Assembly: GCF_039543225.1 (NCBI RefSeq)
Contig: NZ_BAABJI010000002.1
Span: 124,001 to 188,000, forward strand
Direction: 5' to 3'
Length of the DNA stretch: 64,000 nt
Source of the DNA: Mucilaginibacter defluvii
GTDB taxonomy: Bacteria; Bacteroidota; Bacteroidia; Sphingobacteriales; Sphingobacteriaceae
Part shown: positions 17,699 to 25,209 of the stretch, in pieces
Numbering within the stretch: the stretch's first letter is position 1
Layout: every line of letters begins with the position of its first letter
Program-made: the position numbers and the translations under genes
Notes under the pieces: model-generated
What the model was told of the DNA's origin: nothing
What the model saw: the letters and a program-made list of their open reading frames with translations, nothing else
Database searches by the model: none

Positions 17699-17750
17699 GC
17701 TTCTTTTTAAAATAAGATACATAGGCGCTTATATCACCTTAAAACCTGCG

Positions 17751-18023
17751 TTAATATTCGGTAAATACTTCGTCAGGGTAGCACCATAGCCAGCGCTCGC
17801 CGGGCTCGGCCGATGCTATTACCGGGTGCTGCGAGCGGTGGTAATGCTTGGTCATGTGCTTATAAGGTGAGGCATCGCAGCAAAGCGTAATGCCACAGGT
17901 TTGGCAGGTACGCAGGTGCACCCAAGTACCGCCATTTTTTATACATTCATCGCATACATAATCATCGCCAATGGTAACTTTTGTTACGGCGCTGATATGG
18001 TTGCATATAGTTGGTTGATCCAT
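17751..18023 (-). CDS. UBP-type zinc finger protein (ZnF-UBP)
   Basis: The 90-residue protein is a single ZnF-UBP domain. Its ligands are in the order and spacing of eukaryotic ZnF-UBP domains: C7-x-H9, C24-x2-C27, C40-x2-C43, C48, H56, H60 and H66, then RWLWCYPDEVF, which matches the WCY segment around the ubiquitin tail pocket. The position of the pocket arginine (GRY in eukaryotic domains) reads CDASPY, so ubiquitin binding is doubtful. The start at 18023 is chosen because it begins 4 bases after the upstream fusion gene and directly precedes the first ligand. It is probably cotranscribed with the receiver/reductase fusion and the cNMP-domain kinase. Confidence 0.85.
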   Translation of the reverse strand: MDQPTICNHISAVTKVTIGDDYVCDECIKNGGTWVHLRTCQTCGITLCCDASPYKHMTKHYHRSQHPVIASAEPGERWLWCYPDEVFTEY

Positions 18024-18027
18024 AATA

Positions 18028-19686
18028 TTATACTTCGGCCAGGTATTTATGTACAAAGCTAATGGCCATTGAGCCTTCGCCCACGGCTGACGCAACACGG
18101 TTCATGGCACCGGCACGTACGTCGCCCGCGGCAAATATGCCGGGCGTGCTTGTTTCAAGCAGGTATGGGTCGCGGTTCATTTTCCATATTTTACCAAAAC
18201 CATCATAACGGTTAAGTTCGCGCCCGGTTTCAACAAAGCCCTTATTATCTTTAATAATATTAGTACCCAGCCATTCTGTATAAGGTTTCGCGCCAATAAA
18301 AATATAAAGGGCATCCGCTTCAACCGTTTCCACATCGCCTGTAATTAAGTGCTTTATGTTAAGCTCACGCAGTTTATCATCGCCTTTAGCTTCAGTTATT
18401 TCGCTGCAGCCTTTAACGCATATGTTTTCAACACCGTTGATCTGCTCGATAAGGTAGGCCGACATGGTGGAAGTCAAATCTTCCCTGCGGATGATTATAC
18501 AAACCTGCTTGGCAAATTTAGAGAGATACATAGCTGCCTGCCCGGCAGAGTTGCCGCCGCCAACAATAAACACCTGCTTATCACGGCACGAGAGGGCTTC
18601 GGTATTAGCCGCGCCATAATAAATACCGGCGCCGGTAAAGTTATTAACGCCTTTGGTTTCCAGCTTGCGGTAATCAACGCCGGTGGTTATAATAATGGCT
18701 TTGGCGTTGATTTCGGTATCGTCATTTAATACAATGGCTTTGTAACCGTCCTTAATCCGTATTTCTTTTACCATTTGCGGCGATAAAAATTCCGTACCAA
18801 AACGTGTAGCTTGCGTAATAGCGCGGCGGGTTAGGTCTGAGCCGCTCAGGCCGCTCGGAAAGCCAAGATAGTTCTCTATGCGTGAACTTGTACCCGCCTG
18901 GCCACCGGGTGCATGCCTTTCAATAAGCAAGGTGCGCAAACCTTCAGAAGCGCCATATACGGATGCTGCCAAACCAGCAGGGCCGGCACCAACTATAGCT
19001 ACATCATAAACGGTATTGCTAACGCGTGGGTTAAGACCAATTTTTGAGGCTACATCAATTATAGTCGGGCGTTTTACCACCTCGCCGTCTTCAAATATAA
19101 GCACCGGGAAATCCTTTGGTTGCAGGTTGTTAACGTTACACAGGCGTGTACCTTCCTCGTCGGCCATATCCACCCATTGATAGGGCACCAGGTTGCCCGC
19201 CAAAAATTCCTTCACTTCGTGCGATTGAGGCGAAAATTGGTAGCCTAAAACCTTTATGCCCTTAAAGTCCGGGCGGTAGCTGCCCTGCCAGTCGTCAAGC
19301 AGGTCGTCAATTATAGGGTAAAGCTTTTCTTCAGGCGGATCCCATGGCTTGGTGAGATAATAATCGAGCTTAACATCGTTAATGGCCTTTATGGCAGCGT
19401 CAGTATCGGAGTAGGCGGTAAGTAATACCCGTTTAGCATCAGGGAAGAACACCATCGCCTTGGTTAAAAAGTCAACGCCCTGCATTTCGGGCATGCGCTG
19501 GTCTGATATAAAAGCGGCAACAACTTCGCCCTTGTTTTTTAATTCGCGCAGGCTGCTCAGCGCTTCATTGGCTGATGAGGTACTGAGTATGCGATAATCC
19601 TGGCGGTATTTTGAGCGAAGGTCTCGGTTAATTGCCCGCAAAACCTGCGGGTCATCGTCAATTAAAAATATTATCGGCTGATCCAT
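18028..19686 (-). CDS. Fused response regulator / thioredoxin-like / thioredoxin-reductase-like flavoprotein
   Basis: The 552 residues carry three parts. The receiver is ~1-135 (D10-D12 acidic cluster, phosphoacceptor D62 in ISDQRMPE, K113). A thioredoxin-like segment (~143-222; ends FPVLIFEDGEVVKRPTII) has FSPQSHEV where CxxC is expected. The thioredoxin-reductase-like flavoprotein is ~226-552, with FAD motif GAGPAG (233-238), NADPH motif VGGGNSAG and closing FAD motif GIFAAGDVRAG. The reductase dithiol site reads YYGAANTEA instead of CATC, so disulfide reduction by the classical route is not possible. It probably oxidises NAD(P)H or senses redox state under phosphorylation control. It sits between the cNMP-domain kinase (43 bases upstream) and the ZnF-UBP gene. 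Confidence 0.9.
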   Translation of the reverse strand: MDQPIIFLIDDDPQVLRAINRDLRSKYRQDYRILSTSSANEALSSLRELKNKGEVVAAFISDQRMPEMQGVDFLTKAMVFFPDAKRVLLTAYSDTDAAIKAINDVKLDYYLTKPWDPPEEKLYPIIDDLLDDWQGSYRPDFKGIKVLGYQFSPQSHEVKEFLAGNLVPYQWVDMADEEGTRLCNVNNLQPKDFPVLIFEDGEVVKRPTIIDVASKIGLNPRVSNTVYDVAIVGAGPAGLAASVYGASEGLRTLLIERHAPGGQAGTSSRIENYLGFPSGLSGSDLTRRAITQATRFGTEFLSPQMVKEIRIKDGYKAIVLNDDTEINAKAIIITTGVDYRKLETKGVNNFTGAGIYYGAANTEALSCRDKQVFIVGGGNSAGQAAMYLSKFAKQVCIIIRREDLTSTMSAYLIEQINGVENICVKGCSEITEAKGDDKLRELNIKHLITGDVETVEADALYIFIGAKPYTEWLGTNIIKDNKGFVETGRELNRYDGFGKIWKMNRDPYLLETSTPGIFAAGDVRAGAMNRVASAVGEGSMAISFVHKYLAEV

Positions 19687-19729
19687 TTATTATTTTAGTG
19701 GTGGTAGATTGTTGATTGTGATTGTTTAA

Positions 19730-21127
19730 TTATTGATCTAACGGCAGGCAAACCTCAAATTCCGTTTCGCCGGGCTTTGATTTTACTTTGATGGTGCCGT
19801 TGTGCTGCTGAATGATGCGGTTAACTACATCGAGCCCCATACCAGTACCCTTACCCATAGCTTTAGTGGTAAAAAACGGATCGAATATACGGCTGCGGAT
19901 ATCCTCAGGTATACCCGGGCCGTCATCGGTGATCTTGATCTGCACAAAAGCGCCGTCGCGCTGCGTGCTTATCTTCAGAGTGCCGCCATTGTTTCCTTCC
20001 ATTGCGTCAAGGGCGTTGTCTATCAGGTTAGTCCATACCTGATTAAGGTCGCCGGGCCGGGCATTAACTTTCGGCAGGTCGTCAGCAAAGCTTTTAACCA
20101 TGTTGATATTGTTTTTCTTGATCTTGTAGATCATCATTTTTAAAGTGCTGATGATACCCTCTTTTATATCAACCGGCTGCTTGTCGGCGGCCATGTCCAT
20201 GTGTGTAAAGTTCTTAACGGATGTTACCAGCTCACTTATCCTGCGGGATGCCTCTTCAATGTCCGACACGAGTTTGTCTGTCATCAAAGTATTGTTGATC
20301 CACACAAGTACCGGCGAAACGCAATCAACTGCAACCTGGTCACGCAGTTTTTCCAGGTCGTTAACGGCGAAGCCCACATCCACTAAGGTTTCTGCCATCT
20401 CATAGCTGTTCACCTCATGGTCTTCAAGCCAGTCCATCATTTCGTCTTCCTTGGCTGATTTTTCGAGCATGCTCAGCACCGGCTTATCCGGCCGGTTGAT
20501 GATATCCTGAATGAAAACATTTATCGGGTCAACCTCGCTCATCTTCAGCTTAATGGCGGCTATCTGCTTAAAAATATGCGGATATTGTTTTAACTGTTCT
20601 TTTAGTGCAGATGTATTGCGTACAATAGCCGCTGCCGGGTTATTCAACTCGTGTGCAAGGCCTGCCGAAAGCTTGCCCAGTGCCATCATTTTTTCGTTTT
20701 GCTGTTGCAATGCAGTAAAATCGCGCACGCGGTTGGTCATGATATGTACAAGCGCTTCGGTAAGTTCATAGTGCAATTTTATAGCTTCCTGCACTTTCTC
20801 GGCCGGGCATACCAGTGTAGTCATCCTACGCACACATTCACCGTAACCTATCAGCTTTTTACCGCGCGAAAAGGGGAGGTACCCGGTTATAGAACCTTCG
20901 CCAAGTGTGGCAAGTTCGCGTATGCTGCCGCCTTGTACCATACATATCCTGAAACTTCCTTCCAGTATGATCATGGTGATGTTTAACGGCGAGCCAGCCT
21001 CGAATATACGCTCGCCGGGCTCATATTCCTGAATCTGGCCCTGGTCTATAAGCCATTGCAACTGATCCTCAGGAACAGTTTGCAGGCTTTCAATTTTTTT
21101 AAGCTGATCAGCAGTTATAGTGTGCAT
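19730..21127 (-). CDS. Histidine kinase with N-terminal cyclic-nucleotide-binding (CNMP/CRP-like) domain
   Basis: The 465-residue protein has a cNMP-binding beta-roll at ~20-125 ([31 protein letters not shown]). The phosphate-binding segment, where a GE..R pattern is expected, is not obvious. The kinase core follows with H159 in [20 protein letters not shown], the N-box [15 protein letters not shown], and G boxes DDGPGIP and [11 protein letters not shown]. It has no transmembrane helix. It is the first gene of a three-gene minus-strand unit and is the obvious partner for the receiver of the following flavoprotein. The signal could be a nucleotide, or a redox ligand bound by the beta-roll. Confidence 0.9.
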   Translation of the reverse strand: MHTITADQLKKIESLQTVPEDQLQWLIDQGQIQEYEPGERIFEAGSPLNITMIILEGSFRICMVQGGSIRELATLGEGSITGYLPFSRGKKLIGYGECVRRMTTLVCPAEKVQEAIKLHYELTEALVHIMTNRVRDFTALQQQNEKMMALGKLSAGLAHELNNPAAAIVRNTSALKEQLKQYPHIFKQIAAIKLKMSEVDPINVFIQDIINRPDKPVLSMLEKSAKEDEMMDWLEDHEVNSYEMAETLVDVGFAVNDLEKLRDQVAVDCVSPVLVWINNTLMTDKLVSDIEEASRRISELVTSVKNFTHMDMAADKQPVDIKEGIISTLKMMIYKIKKNNINMVKSFADDLPKVNARPGDLNQVWTNLIDNALDAMEGNNGGTLKISTQRDGAFVQIKITDDGPGIPEDIRSRIFDPFFTTKAMGKGTGMGLDVVNRIIQQHNGTIKVKSKPGETEFEVCLPLDQ

Positions 21128-21254
21128 GGGTAGTGTTTTACGTTAGTAAAAATAGCTCAGATTTTTTAAAATCCTACTATTTTACACAGCACAAAACTGT
21201 TGTAACCGCCTTTTGTGTTAACGCTATCAATATAACCTGAAAAGAAACAAGAAT

Positions 21255-22715
21255 TTACTTATTCAACGGCAGGCTAAAGTAAAAAGTGGCGCCCTCGTAT
21301 TCTTTGCTTTCCACCCATATTTTACCATGATGCAGGTGCACTATTTCGGACGCTATGTAGAGGCCAATACCAAACCCTGCAACGGTTTTCATAATTTCAT
21401 TGTCGGCACGGTAAAAGCGGTCAAAAAGTTTATCGAGATCCTGGGTTTTTACACCGATGCCTTTATCGGCTACCGATATGATTACCTCGTGTTCGCTCAC
21501 CACGCTATTTACGTAAATCTCCGTTTCGAGCGGGGAATACTTTGCGGCGTTGCTTAGCAAGTTATCAAGTACCTGCGCAATTTTGTTACGGTCGGCGTTT
21601 ATGATGACCGAGTCGTTGCGGTCAATTTCGATAAAGTGATTGCTGTTGATAAAGCGTGATTCGGTTACAACTTCGCTGATGAGGTCGCTGACGTCAAATA
21701 CTTCCGGCGATAAGCTGATCTTCCCTGATTCGAGTTTCGACAAATCAAGGAAACCGCGTATCATCTTAGTCATTTTAACAATTTGTAGGTCGGCTTTTGT
21801 AAGCGCCCCGGTAATAAAGTCCTCATTAAGTTTTTTTGCCTTGCTGATAGATATCTGGATGTACGATTTAATTGAAGTAAGCGGTGTTTTCAACTCATGG
21901 CTAACCATCGCAATAAAATCATTCTTACGTATTTCTTCCTGCTTACGCCCGGTAATATCTATCATGATGCCCGAATAATTGGATGGCTTGCCGGTAGTAT
22001 CGTAATATAATTTTCCGGTGGAGTGTACCCAGCGCTGCCTGCCCGTTTTGGGGTCGGTTATCGGGTATTCCATGTCGCAGCCGCCGCCTTGCTCAAATGC
22101 TTTATTTATTGCTTCAACAACTAAAGGGCGTTGCATTTCGCCTATGCGGCTAAGGGCATCGTTAAACAAAAGTTCTTCATCGGCCTTCAATCCAAAAAAC
22201 TCCTTTGTTCGTGCCGACGGGTAAACCTGCATATTGGTAGCATCAATACTCCAGGTACCCAGGCCTGCCGAATCAATGGCCAGTCGCAACCGCTCTTCGG
22301 CCTCCGCCAGCTGAAAGCGTGACTCTACCTGTTCGGTAACATCAGTAGCGGTGTGCAGCACGCCCCAAACATAACCGTCGCTGTTAATAAGGGGCTTAAA
22401 GGTAAAGTTATAGTAAAACGCTTTTGGCCGGTAGTTTATAACACGTTCAATACGCTGCTCCTTCAATTCAACCAATTGCCGGTTTTGGTAAGCATGGTAA
22501 AGTACCGAGGTTAGCAACCGCTTATCAAGCTCGGGTAAAGCGGTATCAAACGGCATCCCGGTAATGCTTTCATCCCGTTGCCAAACATTAAGCATGGCCT
22601 TATTGGCCAGTTTAATAAGCATATTTGCGCCGGTGTAGAGCGCAGTAGGGGCAGGCGTTTCGTCGATAACGGCACGCAGCATTTCTGATTCTATGTCTAT
22701 AACCGAAAAATTCAT
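21255..22715 (-). CDS. PAS-domain sensor histidine kinase
   Basis: The start at ATG 22715 gives 486 residues; an in-frame TTG five codons earlier is less likely. Two PAS domains are seen: the first reads LYTGANMLIKLANKAMLNVW, and the second begins LRLAIDSAGLGTWSIDAT and ends in a PAC segment (PSNYSGIMIDITGRKQEE). The HisKA domain (FIAMVSHELKTPLTSIKSYI) and HATPase (LDNLLSNAAKYSP, DKGIGVK, GFGIGLYIA) follow. No membrane helix is seen. The gene is 128 bases upstream of the cNMP-domain kinase on the same strand and may be an independent unit. No dedicated response regulator is adjacent. Confidence 0.9.
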   Translation of the reverse strand: MNFSVIDIESEMLRAVIDETPAPTALYTGANMLIKLANKAMLNVWQRDESITGMPFDTALPELDKRLLTSVLYHAYQNRQLVELKEQRIERVINYRPKAFYYNFTFKPLINSDGYVWGVLHTATDVTEQVESRFQLAEAEERLRLAIDSAGLGTWSIDATNMQVYPSARTKEFFGLKADEELLFNDALSRIGEMQRPLVVEAINKAFEQGGGCDMEYPITDPKTGRQRWVHSTGKLYYDTTGKPSNYSGIMIDITGRKQEEIRKNDFIAMVSHELKTPLTSIKSYIQISISKAKKLNEDFITGALTKADLQIVKMTKMIRGFLDLSKLESGKISLSPEVFDVSDLISEVVTESRFINSNHFIEIDRNDSVIINADRNKIAQVLDNLLSNAAKYSPLETEIYVNSVVSEHEVIISVADKGIGVKTQDLDKLFDRFYRADNEIMKTVAGFGIGLYIASEIVHLHHGKIWVESKEYEGATFYFSLPLNK

Positions 22716-22805
22716 CGAGAGAGTTGGCAAGCCGGGCTATGTACTCAATGTAAGTTATACGTATTTTTACACCAATAGTTAACAAAATTCACAGATATTT
22801 TAACC

Positions 22806-23141
22806 ATGGCTGCAAATCCGTTATTACTTGATTTAGTGCGAAATTCGCTGTTTCAATCCGTTACCGTAATGGAAAAGAAAATGTTTGGCGGCGTGTGTTT
22901 CATGGTTGACGATAAGATGTGCGTTTGCGTGGGCGACGTTTATATGATGTGCCGGCTCGATCCGGATAATTATGAGCATGAACTGCAATTACCCGGTGTT
23001 ACACAAATTGTACATGGCGGGCGTTTAATGAAGGGGTATGTTTATGTAGACGAAGCCGTATTGAACACCCAGGCCGATGTTGACTCATGGGTGAGCAAGG
23101 CACTGGCCTATAACCCGGCAGCCAAGGCATCAAAGAAATAG
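22806..23141 (+). CDS. TfoX N-terminal-domain protein
   Basis: The 111-residue protein matches the TfoX_N domain: VMEKKMFGGVCFMVDDKMCVCVG, DVYMMCRLDP, MKGYVYVDEA. In gammaproteobacteria TfoX regulates competence, but stand-alone TfoX_N proteins in Bacteroidota are of unknown role. It is a single gene, divergent from the PAS kinase and convergent with the outer-membrane protein gene (5 bases between ends). Confidence 0.85.
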   Translation: MAANPLLLDLVRNSLFQSVTVMEKKMFGGVCFMVDDKMCVCVGDVYMMCRLDPDNYEHELQLPGVTQIVHGGRLMKGYVYVDEAVLNTQADVDSWVSKALAYNPAAKASKK

Positions 23142-23146
23142 AGGGC

Positions 23147-23899
23147 TTAAAAACGTATGCCCAGCGCCAATCCCAAGCGGGCGGTTACCCACTTGCCGTC
23201 AAGGTCAACCGTAGCGCCGTTTTGATCTACCTGGTATTTGGTGTCGATAAATCCGTTCTTAAACTCATCCAACTCATTACGCAGCGCTTGTTGCTCGTTT
23301 TCATCAAGCGGGGCGCGTCCATCTATACGGCCGGACGATGTTCCGTAGGTGCCGCCGATGATCCACCAATCCAGATAAAGCAAACGACTTAGCTTAAACT
23401 GCGTGCCTATCATCACACCACCCGAAAATGCGTTAAGGCTGCCTGATAGCGGGAATATCTTCTCGGTGCCATTGTAGTCGTACCTAAAAGGCAGTTCGGC
23501 AGTATAGCGCGCATATCTAACGTAGGGCGCAATATAAAAACCGCGGCCGGCTTGTCCGCCAGTGTAATACCTGAATTCAGGCGCTATTACAAAATTACCG
23601 GTACGCAACCCGTCAATTTGCTTTGACACCTCATCGTCATCAATAATGTTCTTGAATGCCTGTTTAAAAGGAAGATCAGACGTTGGCGCATAACGCACAT
23701 TAAGTGCTACCGATATTTGCTGACCTACAGGCCGCTCGTATTGCAGCGATATATTTTTTAATGCCAGCGCCGGCACGTTTATCTTTAAGTAATTGTCGCC
23801 ATCGTAGTCAACAGTTTGGGCCTGAGCTACCGTGGCAATCGAAGCAAAACATAAGGGAAGATATACAGCCCTTACAAAATGTTTAATAAAAGGCATCAT
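23147..23899 (-). CDS. Secreted outer-membrane beta-barrel protein (DUF3575-like)
   Basis: The 250-residue protein has a signal peptide ending near ATVAQAQT. Alternating aromatic/hydrophobic strands follow: ISLQYERPVGQQISVALNVR, FVIAPEFRYYTG, FYIAPYVRYARY, and the closing strand TARLGLALGIRF with a terminal Phe, as in outer-membrane barrels. The DUF3575 name is from memory of similar sequences. It lies 68 bases downstream of the PepSY/TonB receptor pair on the same strand and might be transcribed with it, but no direct link to iron is visible. A second methionine at residue 2 may be the start. Confidence 0.7.
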   Translation of the reverse strand: MMPFIKHFVRAVYLPLCFASIATVAQAQTVDYDGDNYLKINVPALALKNISLQYERPVGQQISVALNVRYAPTSDLPFKQAFKNIIDDDEVSKQIDGLRTGNFVIAPEFRYYTGGQAGRGFYIAPYVRYARYTAELPFRYDYNGTEKIFPLSGSLNAFSGGVMIGTQFKLSRLLYLDWWIIGGTYGTSSGRIDGRAPLDENEQQALRNELDEFKNGFIDTKYQVDQNGATVDLDGKWVTARLGLALGIRF

Positions 23900-23967
23900 A
23901 ACTATTTACAGGTTATGCGTTGGTATACGATGCCCGCTAAGCATTTGTTTACTTAATTGCTAAGTAT

Positions 23968-25197
23968 TTAAACTACCGCTTCTGGTTTTAAAGTAGCTTT
24001 TTGACTTTTTGCCGGTGCGGATAGTTTGGCTGATCTTTTCTTGCTTTTTTTACTGCGTTTACCCCACCATATTAAAAACCCGGTTACGGGTAATGATGCA
24101 CATATAAAACTGGCTAAAAAGGCGAGTATCTGTGTGCCGAGGCCGTAAATTTTACCGGTATGAATATCCTTGTTAGAGTTGCGCCATTTTAAGCCTAAAG
24201 GCTTTTGGCTATGTATCAACTTATCAAACTGCTTACCGTTGTGCATGTCGAAATAAAAATAACTCATGTTGCGCCAGCCGTCGGTCGGGTTTTTATGGTA
24301 TACAAAGGCCATCAGGGTAGGCTCATCTTTCTCCGGCAGGTTTAGGCCGATAGTAAGGTAGCTGTTGTTGATTTCCTTTTGGATGTGCGCCAGAATGTCA
24401 TCCAATGTGCCACCCGATTGCACAGCAGGCATTGCCGCTTTTGGCGCCTTGCGCACCAGTTCAACCTTGCCCGGAGAACCTAAAATGCGGTAAATGCCAT
24501 CTTCCCACCATTTGAACGACCATACCAGGCCTGTGATAGCAATAATCATGGCAATAGGCAGCACGTAAAAGCCGAAGCTGTTATGCAAATCGTAATTAAC
24601 GCGCTTCCACCTGGCGTTCCATTTCACAGAGAGGTTCTTTTTAAGCTGTTTCAAATTTTTAGGCAGCCAAAGCATAAACCCGGTAATCATCATCAGCAAA
24701 AACAACAAAATGCACGAGCCTACAACCACGCTGCCTACCGGTTTTACCAGCAATAGCTGGCGGTGCAACTGCTCGGTAACATTAAAAAACTCATATCTAA
24801 CGTCAATTACGCCAAGCACTTTGCCGGTGTAGGGGTTGATGTATACATCATCTTTATACTTAAACTGGCTAAAATAACTCCACCACTTTATTTTATCCTT
24901 CTTATTGATCTTAGCTGCCGAAAATATATAACTGCGGTCGGCCTCATTAATGCGGATATCGGTAACCGGCTTTTTATTGCCGAGTTTTTTCTGCGCTATC
25001 GCCAATAACTCAGAAACCGGCCTTGCAGGGCCGGTTTGTTTCACTTCGATCAGGTCGCGGTGGAAAGTGTCAAAAAGCTCATCTTCAAACACCAGGATAC
25101 ACCCGGTTACTGATACCAGTACTACTATGATACCGGTAACCAGGCCTACCCATAAATGCAGCCATGCGGCTACGGCTTTAACGCGCTTCCAGATCAT
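23968..25197 (-). CDS. PepSY-TM domain membrane protein, iron-siderophore reductase-like
   Basis: The 409-residue protein begins with a helix (HLWVGLVTGIIVVLVSVTGC), a large periplasmic PepSY region, a second helix, a helix with AMIIAITGLVWSFKWW, and a C-terminal helix followed by a lysine-rich tail. Such proteins of the PiuB/FoxB kind are encoded beside siderophore receptors and are thought to reduce or release iron from siderophores at the inner membrane. It is 12 bases downstream of the TonB receptor gene and clearly in its operon. A homologous pair lies at 53592-57418. Confidence 0.88.
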   Translation of the reverse strand: MIWKRVKAVAAWLHLWVGLVTGIIVVLVSVTGCILVFEDELFDTFHRDLIEVKQTGPARPVSELLAIAQKKLGNKKPVTDIRINEADRSYIFSAAKINKKDKIKWWSYFSQFKYKDDVYINPYTGKVLGVIDVRYEFFNVTEQLHRQLLLVKPVGSVVVGSCILLFLLMMITGFMLWLPKNLKQLKKNLSVKWNARWKRVNYDLHNSFGFYVLPIAMIIAITGLVWSFKWWEDGIYRILGSPGKVELVRKAPKAAMPAVQSGGTLDDILAHIQKEINNSYLTIGLNLPEKDEPTLMAFVYHKNPTDGWRNMSYFYFDMHNGKQFDKLIHSQKPLGLKWRNSNKDIHTGKIYGLGTQILAFLASFICASLPVTGFLIWWGKRSKKSKKRSAKLSAPAKSQKATLKPEAVV

Positions 25198-25209
25198 CTC
25201 GTCTACTTA

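Noticed and set aside
18028..19686. Annotation as a working thioredoxin reductase
   Set aside because: Both places where a CxxC pair belongs lack cysteines; kept as a reductase-like flavoprotein.
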